DNA of 5,607 bases from an uncultured Ruminococcus sp. GTDB lineage: Bacteria > Bacillota > Clostridia > Oscillospirales > Ruminococcaceae. The stretch's first letter is position 1; the number at the start of each line of letters is the position of its first letter. This document shows positions 5,578 to 5,607 of the stretch, one piece after another. A program made the position numbers and the translations under genes. Under the pieces are notes generated by a model, which was not told where the DNA came from, did no database searches, and saw only the letters and a list, made by a program, of their open reading frames with translations. The DNA lies in assembly GCA_947175005.1 (NCBI GenBank), contig CAMWLD010000160.1:1-5607 (forward strand), in the 5' to 3' direction.

Positions 5578-5607
5578 ATACGTAAATACAATATCGGGAT
5601 ATAGGAA

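Overview
The window looks like chromosomal DNA of an anaerobic, plant-fibre-degrading Firmicute, most likely Ruminococcus or a close relative. The main reason is a beta-glucosidase with the inverted (circularly permuted) family-3 domain order known from Ruminococcus albus and Butyrivibrio. Supporting signs are strong AGGAGG-type ribosome binding sites, sigma-A-type promoters with extended -10 elements, mid-range GC, and GC-rich hairpin clusters between genes. The species assignment is inference.

Layout. Positions 1-290 carry no gene but are packed with inverted repeats: two short hairpins, a long hairpin followed by a T run (possible terminator of a gene to the left), a long-range 12-bp inverted repeat that competes with it, and a run of three GC-rich hairpins with 3-nt loops. 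Positions 290-494 hold the leader of the first gene with a plausible extended -10 promoter. Positions 495-3248 (+) encode a 917-residue cytoplasmic GH3 beta-glucosidase. A symmetric A-tract/stem/T-tract terminator at 3291-3338 serves both this gene and the convergent gene on the other strand. Positions 3355-4071 (-) encode a small cysteine-rich DUF3788-DUF3795 protein on noticeably AT-rich DNA with its own perfect consensus promoter. Positions 4148-5500 (-) encode a phenylacetate-CoA ligase-family enzyme with its own promoter and Shine-Dalgarno site. The last 30 bases (5578-5607) show nothing assignable.

How the genes relate. The beta-glucosidase would hydrolyse cello-oligosaccharides, or other beta-glucosides, inside the cell. 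The PaaK-type ligase would activate an aryl acid, probably phenylacetate, to its CoA thioester. In rumen cocci this fits the known assimilation of phenylacetate into phenylalanine and the known growth and cellulolysis response to phenylacetate, but no partner gene is in the window. The cysteine-rich protein has no known function and may be a recent arrival between two older convergent genes.

No CRISPR array, tRNA, rRNA, transposase or phage gene was seen. The most unusual parts are the competing-hairpin region at 1-290 and the independently promoted AT-rich insert at 3355-4147.
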